Shown: positions 60,375 to 64,000 of the stretch, one piece after another
Layout of the letters: every line of letters starts with the position of its first letter
How positions within the stretch are numbered: position 1 is the stretch's first letter
NCBI GenBank assembly: GCA_009760855.2
Contig: WPIO01000018.1
Location: forward strand, 5,782,501 to 5,846,500
Length of the DNA: 64,000 nt
Direction: 5' to 3'
From: Cristatella mucedo
Taxonomy: Eukaryota > Bryozoa > Phylactolaemata > Cristatellidae
The notes under the pieces: model-generated
Told to the model about the DNA's origin: nothing
What the model saw: the letters and a program-made list of their open reading frames with translations, nothing else
Databases searched by the model: none
Program-made: the position numbers and the translations under genes

Positions 60375-60830
60375 CAATGTAGTGATTCTCTATCTGTAAC
60401 TCTACAAAACCACGGACACTAATTGAGTGCTACATACGGAGTTTTCTAAAGCACACTACAATCCTAGACGGCTTTCGTTGCGAAGTATCTAACAAACAGA
60501 CGTCGTCTCGTGCAACATAAAAAGAGTAAGGACCATAGCTGTTTCAGGAGGGCAGTCGAGGAAGTTGGTAGAATTGAAGTAGCGACTCGGGATGGCTGGA
60601 AAGGATGTGCCACAGTCGGCAGCGCGAGAGTAGATCTCGTTCCCTAAGAATCGTGGAATTGTTTCCACAGTCCTAGGGTCCTAGGACTTGCATTGCAAAA
60701 GCTTCTGTCGCCAATCGTCTTTAAGCGTATGAAGGAAACAGCTAATCTGTTGTCCATTTACGACCAGAGGGCACAAGGAGTCTGAAACTGGAGCCACAAT
60801 CCAGCTAGGGCAAAGATGTAGCCTAGTAAA
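60375..60830 (-). mobile_element. LINE B 3' copy just past PIGW
   Basis: TCTGTAACTCTACAAAACCA tail, AGCTGTTTCAGGAGGGCAGT, GAATCGTGGAATTGTTTCCA, GGAGTCTGAAACTGGAGCC. Confidence 0.78.
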
Positions 60831-61174
60831 GTTCATTAGCTGCCACTGCTGATATTTGAAACAGCCAGCTGGGTGGGGATCAACCAGCTTTGCATAGGCT
60901 GCCCTTTGATCGAGGTCGGGTCTGGAGGTCGGTGGTTTGGCCAGTAACTTTTTGGCTGAAGTTCTGGGCAAGTTTCTATGTGTGTACCGTCAGGCGAGTA
61001 TCCCCTTTACACAGCCAATATGTACCTTTGACGATCGTGCACTGGTATTCGAGGACAACACAGCCGGTTGCCATTGAAGACTTGTGCGGCCGATTGGCCA
61101 CCATTACCACGTTTGTGAACGCTTGCATAGTCATTTCGTATCCCCCTGATGCTTTGCTGTGTCTTGGGTTCTCC
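60831..61174. other. Unassigned DNA
   Basis: Opposed open frames (plus 60890-61279, minus 60976-61188) without a recognised domain. No repeat family recognised. Confidence 0.3.
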
Positions 61175-61320
61175 CCTGTGCATGTCACCCCTAACCATGT
61201 TGTTTGTCAAGCATGTTACCAGTCACCATTCGATCGTGTTTCCTTTGCAGCAAATGTAAAGCACAAAGAAAGAGATTGAGTTCTCTAGGGGTGCTTTATC
61301 AAGTATATTATTATTATTGT
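61175..61320 (+). mobile_element. LINE A tail
   Basis: TGCATGTCACCCCTAACCAT, TTTGCAGCAAATGTAAAGC, AGAAAGAGATTGAGTTCTCT, ATTATTATTG. Confidence 0.8.
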
Positions 61321-61559
61321 TAGTATTATAGTGTCCCCACTGTGTGTGTGTAGCAGGTGCATCCGTAGTGTATAGTGATTTGCAGCCAAGCCTTCATCTC
61401 TTCGGCACTAGCCTGCTAGAGATAGCCACGTGACTTGGGTGCAGCACCATTGGTCAGGGTAGGTCAAGCAGTAAGTGAGAGCCGCCCTGTGGCATCTCCG
61501 ATTAGAGAAGCAAAGCTGCACGCTTTTGAAGTCCTGTGGGCAAGAGTCCTGTTCGATCA

Positions 61560-61850
61560 TTATTTAGTTAAAATAAATCGGCCGACATCCAGGATCAAAT
61601 GTCTACAACACAGGCATTCATTATATCAGTCGTGCAACTGATTTCAATGGTTTAAATGAAAAATACAGCTGGGTATCGTCAGGCATATAATTGGTAGCCG
61701 ACCCCATGGGCCACACGGATCACTTTTCCGAGATCCTCGGCGTAAATGGAGAACAACAAAGAAACGACGATGGCGCTTGTGGAACTCCACCAGTGATTGG
61801 TCGGCTGGACGAGCCATGACCGCCACACGATATCTATTGCACACGCAAAA
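61560..61850 (-). mobile_element. LINE B RT fragment
   Basis: Minus sequence parallel to 57380-57660 (AAATACAGCTGGGTATCGTC, GTAAATGGAGAACAACAAAG, TGTGGAACTCCACCAGTGAT). Confidence 0.72.
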
Positions 61851-61857
61851 AAAGTAG

Positions 61858-61945
61858 GAATAATACATTTTTATAGTGCCATCAGAGAACCCAATCTCTT
61901 TCAAGGCACTGTTACGTAGACTGTAAAGGAAGCATGACCACATAG
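61858..61945 (-). mobile_element. LINE A tail
   Basis: AATAATACATTTTTATAGTG, CAGAGAACCCAATCTCTTTC, then AAAGGAAGCATGACC. It abuts the next plus-strand copy. Confidence 0.7.
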
Positions 61946-63385
61946 CTAGAGCTAATCACTTCACAGTCAGGATTGCTTATGGTGTACAACAACCTACTTA
62001 GGAATGCAGACATGGGTAGAGTGTCTCTGCTTGTTTTGCTCGATCTTTCGGCAGCTTTTGATACTATCGATCACAAAGTTCTTCTAGAGTGCCTCTCATC
62101 TCGCCTGGGCATCACTGGCATTGCTCTACAATGGTTCAGATCATGTCTCAGTGGGAGACCAGAGTATTGACGTGAACGGACAAAGATCATCCGAGGTACC
62201 TCTGAAATATCAGGGCTATGTGCTAGGTCCAGTTCTTTTCACGGTTCATACTCTCCCTCTTGCTGATGTGATTGCCAAACACAATCTAGGCTTTCACTTT
62301 TATGTGGATGACACTCAGTTGTACCTTAGCTTTGATCCCTCCCAACCTTTGAGCACCTCGAATTCTCTCAACTCAATTGCTGCATGTATTGATGACATCC
62401 GCACATGGATGGCAGCAAATTTTCTAAAACTCAACGATGATAAAACTAACGTGCTAGTTGTGGGCAAACCCAGTGTGATTCAGAAACTGGGAAGGCTGAT
62501 GCTAAAAAATGGCTCTGCCAGCATATCTCCTGTCGAATCAATCTAGGTGTCATGTTCCAAAGTGACCTCCCGTTAGACGACCACATTAACTCCACAATCA
62601 AATCTGCCTACTTTCAGCTACATAACCTTGCTAAAATTCGGGCTTGTTCAGATATGGATACCACGTCTAAGTTGGTCCATGCATTTGTGACAACCCGACT
62701 TGACTTCTGTAAGTTGCTGCTTGCTGGCCTACCGGCAGGTGCAATCAGGCGATTACAGCTGGTGCAAAACTCTGCAGCTAGGATTGTCTGTCGTGAGCGT
62801 CGAAGTTGCCACATCACACCACCTCTCGCTGACCTGCACTGGCTACCAGTCAAGCAACGGATTGACTTCAAAGTTTTGTCGCTCACTTTTAGGTCACTCC
62901 ATTATTTGGCTCCAGCCTATCTCTCAGATCTACTCCCCCACCAGGCCAAGCATCGTACCACCTGCTTTTCGGAATCCAACAGTTTACCACTACCTCGTAC
63001 AAACCTCAAATCCTTTGGAGACCGTGCATTTAGTTCGTATACTCCCAAAGCCTGGAACTCCCTCCCGACTTGCGTCAGAACATCCCCTGACTTGACCACA
63101 TTTAAAAAGAATTTAAAAACACTCCTATTTAGGACAGCATGTAGTGGGTCCCTATGATTCGTCCTTCATGTGCTTATGTGTGCTGACACTGTGCATGCTG
63201 CCACTAACCACATTTTCATGCTTACCTTGTGCATGTCACCCCTAACCATGTTGTTCATGTTGTTTATCAAACATGATATTACTCACCGTTCAATCGAGTT
63301 TCCCTTTGCAGCAAACGTAAAGCGCCTAGGAAGAGATTGAGTTCTCTGAGGGCGCTTTATCAAGTGCATTATTATTATTATTAAA
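61945..63385 (+). mobile_element. LINE A copy, best-preserved 3' half of ORF2
   Basis: Non-LTR reverse transcriptase pieces in three frames: 61973-62170 (LLVLLDLSAAFDTIDHKVLL), 62121-62546 (FYVDDTQLYLSF with the catalytic YVDD kept, WMAANFLKLNDDKTNVLVVG), 62552-63157 (an unbroken 201-codon C-terminus ending LKTLLFRTACSGSL). Then the 3' UTR, hairpin (outer arms AAAGCGCC 63319-63326 and GGCGCTTT 63351-63358) and (ATT)n. Only a few frame breaks separate the parts. The coding type resembles the L2/CR1 group; assignment is by family memory. Confidence 0.93.
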
Positions 63386-63394
63386 AGGTGGTGG

Positions 63395-64000
63395 TTTGGG
63401 GCCTAGCCTGATGGGAGCGTAGTTCCGGTGGGAAGGCTGGAGCCAGACAATGGAGGAACCTAAAAGTGAGCGACAGAATGTTGAACTCGATGCCATGCTT
63501 CATTGGGAGCAAGTGCAGCTAGGCTAGAAGTATTGTGACATGACAACCGCAACGCTCACGACAGACAAGCCTGGCTGCATCAGCCGCAAGCTCCTGATCG
63601 CATGAAGCTGAAGACCAGCACTGTGAATTACAGAGGTCGAAACAATGATGACACAAACGAGCGGACCAATTTGGACGCAGGCAGACTTAACTGTGGAGCT
63701 GGCGAGGTCGGCTAGTGAGATGTTATTTTGGAACAGGATGCCTAGATTTCATGTATATGCTACAGGATATGCTGGCAGAGCCAATTTTGAGCGTTAAGTT
63801 CTCTCATTTATGATTCACAATTGGTTTGCCCCTTTCTATTAAGTTGGTTGTAATCGACATTCAATTTGAGAAAGTTTGCCATCATCCGGGTACGGATTTC
63901 AGCTGTACATACAGTAAGGTGATTTAGATACTTAGACGTGCAGGAGTGCTGGTGGGATTAAAGCATATTAACAGCTGTGTGTCATCTGCATAGAAGGCAA
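63395..64000 (-). mobile_element. LINE A fragment running off the window
   Basis: Minus-strand LINE A coding sequence (parallel to 55310-55990), truncated at its 3' side and continuing past 64000. Confidence 0.8.

Noticed and set aside
61945-63385. Active, intact LINE
   Set aside because: The RT is split over three frames, and the endonuclease region and ORF1 are absent, so the copy is 5'-truncated and broken.

Overview
The window is nuclear DNA of an animal, probably an invertebrate; I cannot name the species. It has intron-rich metazoan genes with GT-AG introns and short exons. Between and inside them lie non-LTR retrotransposon fragments, tRNA-derived SINEs and long GA/CT microsatellites. 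There are no bacterial features: no operons, Shine-Dalgarno-led gene rows, rRNA or CRISPR.

Three conserved genes can be assembled with consistent splice phases. (1) PCYT2, ethanolamine-phosphate cytidylyltransferase, minus strand, start codon at 6366. The first three coding exons (6007-6366, 4752-5020, 3774-3898) are visible and the 3' part is not found. (2) AP5Z1, zeta subunit of the AP-5 adaptor complex, plus strand, 14 coding exons from 11718 to about 32381, including one inferred GC-AG intron. (3) PIGW, the inositol acyltransferase of GPI-anchor synthesis, plus strand, complete in seven coding exons from 48707 to 60001, predicted 535 residues. PCYT2 and AP5Z1 are divergent. AP5Z1 and PIGW are in the same direction. 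PCYT2 (CDP-ethanolamine for phosphatidylethanolamine) and PIGW (GPI anchor) are linked metabolically because phosphatidylethanolamine donates the GPI ethanolamine-phosphate, but nothing shows that their proximity matters.

Layout: 1-3700 unassigned DNA, a GA array and retroelement tails; 3774-6366 PCYT2; 6367-7060 CpG-rich presumed promoter; 7060-11700 intergenic with SINEs and a CT/CTATCT array; 11718-32381 AP5Z1 with repeat-filled introns; 32400-48600 mostly retroelement relics; 48707-60001 PIGW; 60000-64000 retroelement relics, including the best-preserved LINE copy (61945-63385).

The most notable material is the retroelement community. LINE family A ends in a conserved nested hairpin followed by (ATT)n. 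LINE family B ends in a different hairpin followed by a (TTACA)-like tail. One SINE family has a tRNA-like head and a tail closely matching the LINE A hairpin, a LINE/SINE partnership. A second SINE family has an 11-bp perfect inverted repeat where a tRNA would have its anticodon arm. Nested insertions (LINE in LINE, SINE in LINE, SINE in SINE) give a relative chronology. Two different LINE tails sit at the same internal position of LINE A with short direct repeats, suggesting a preferred target.
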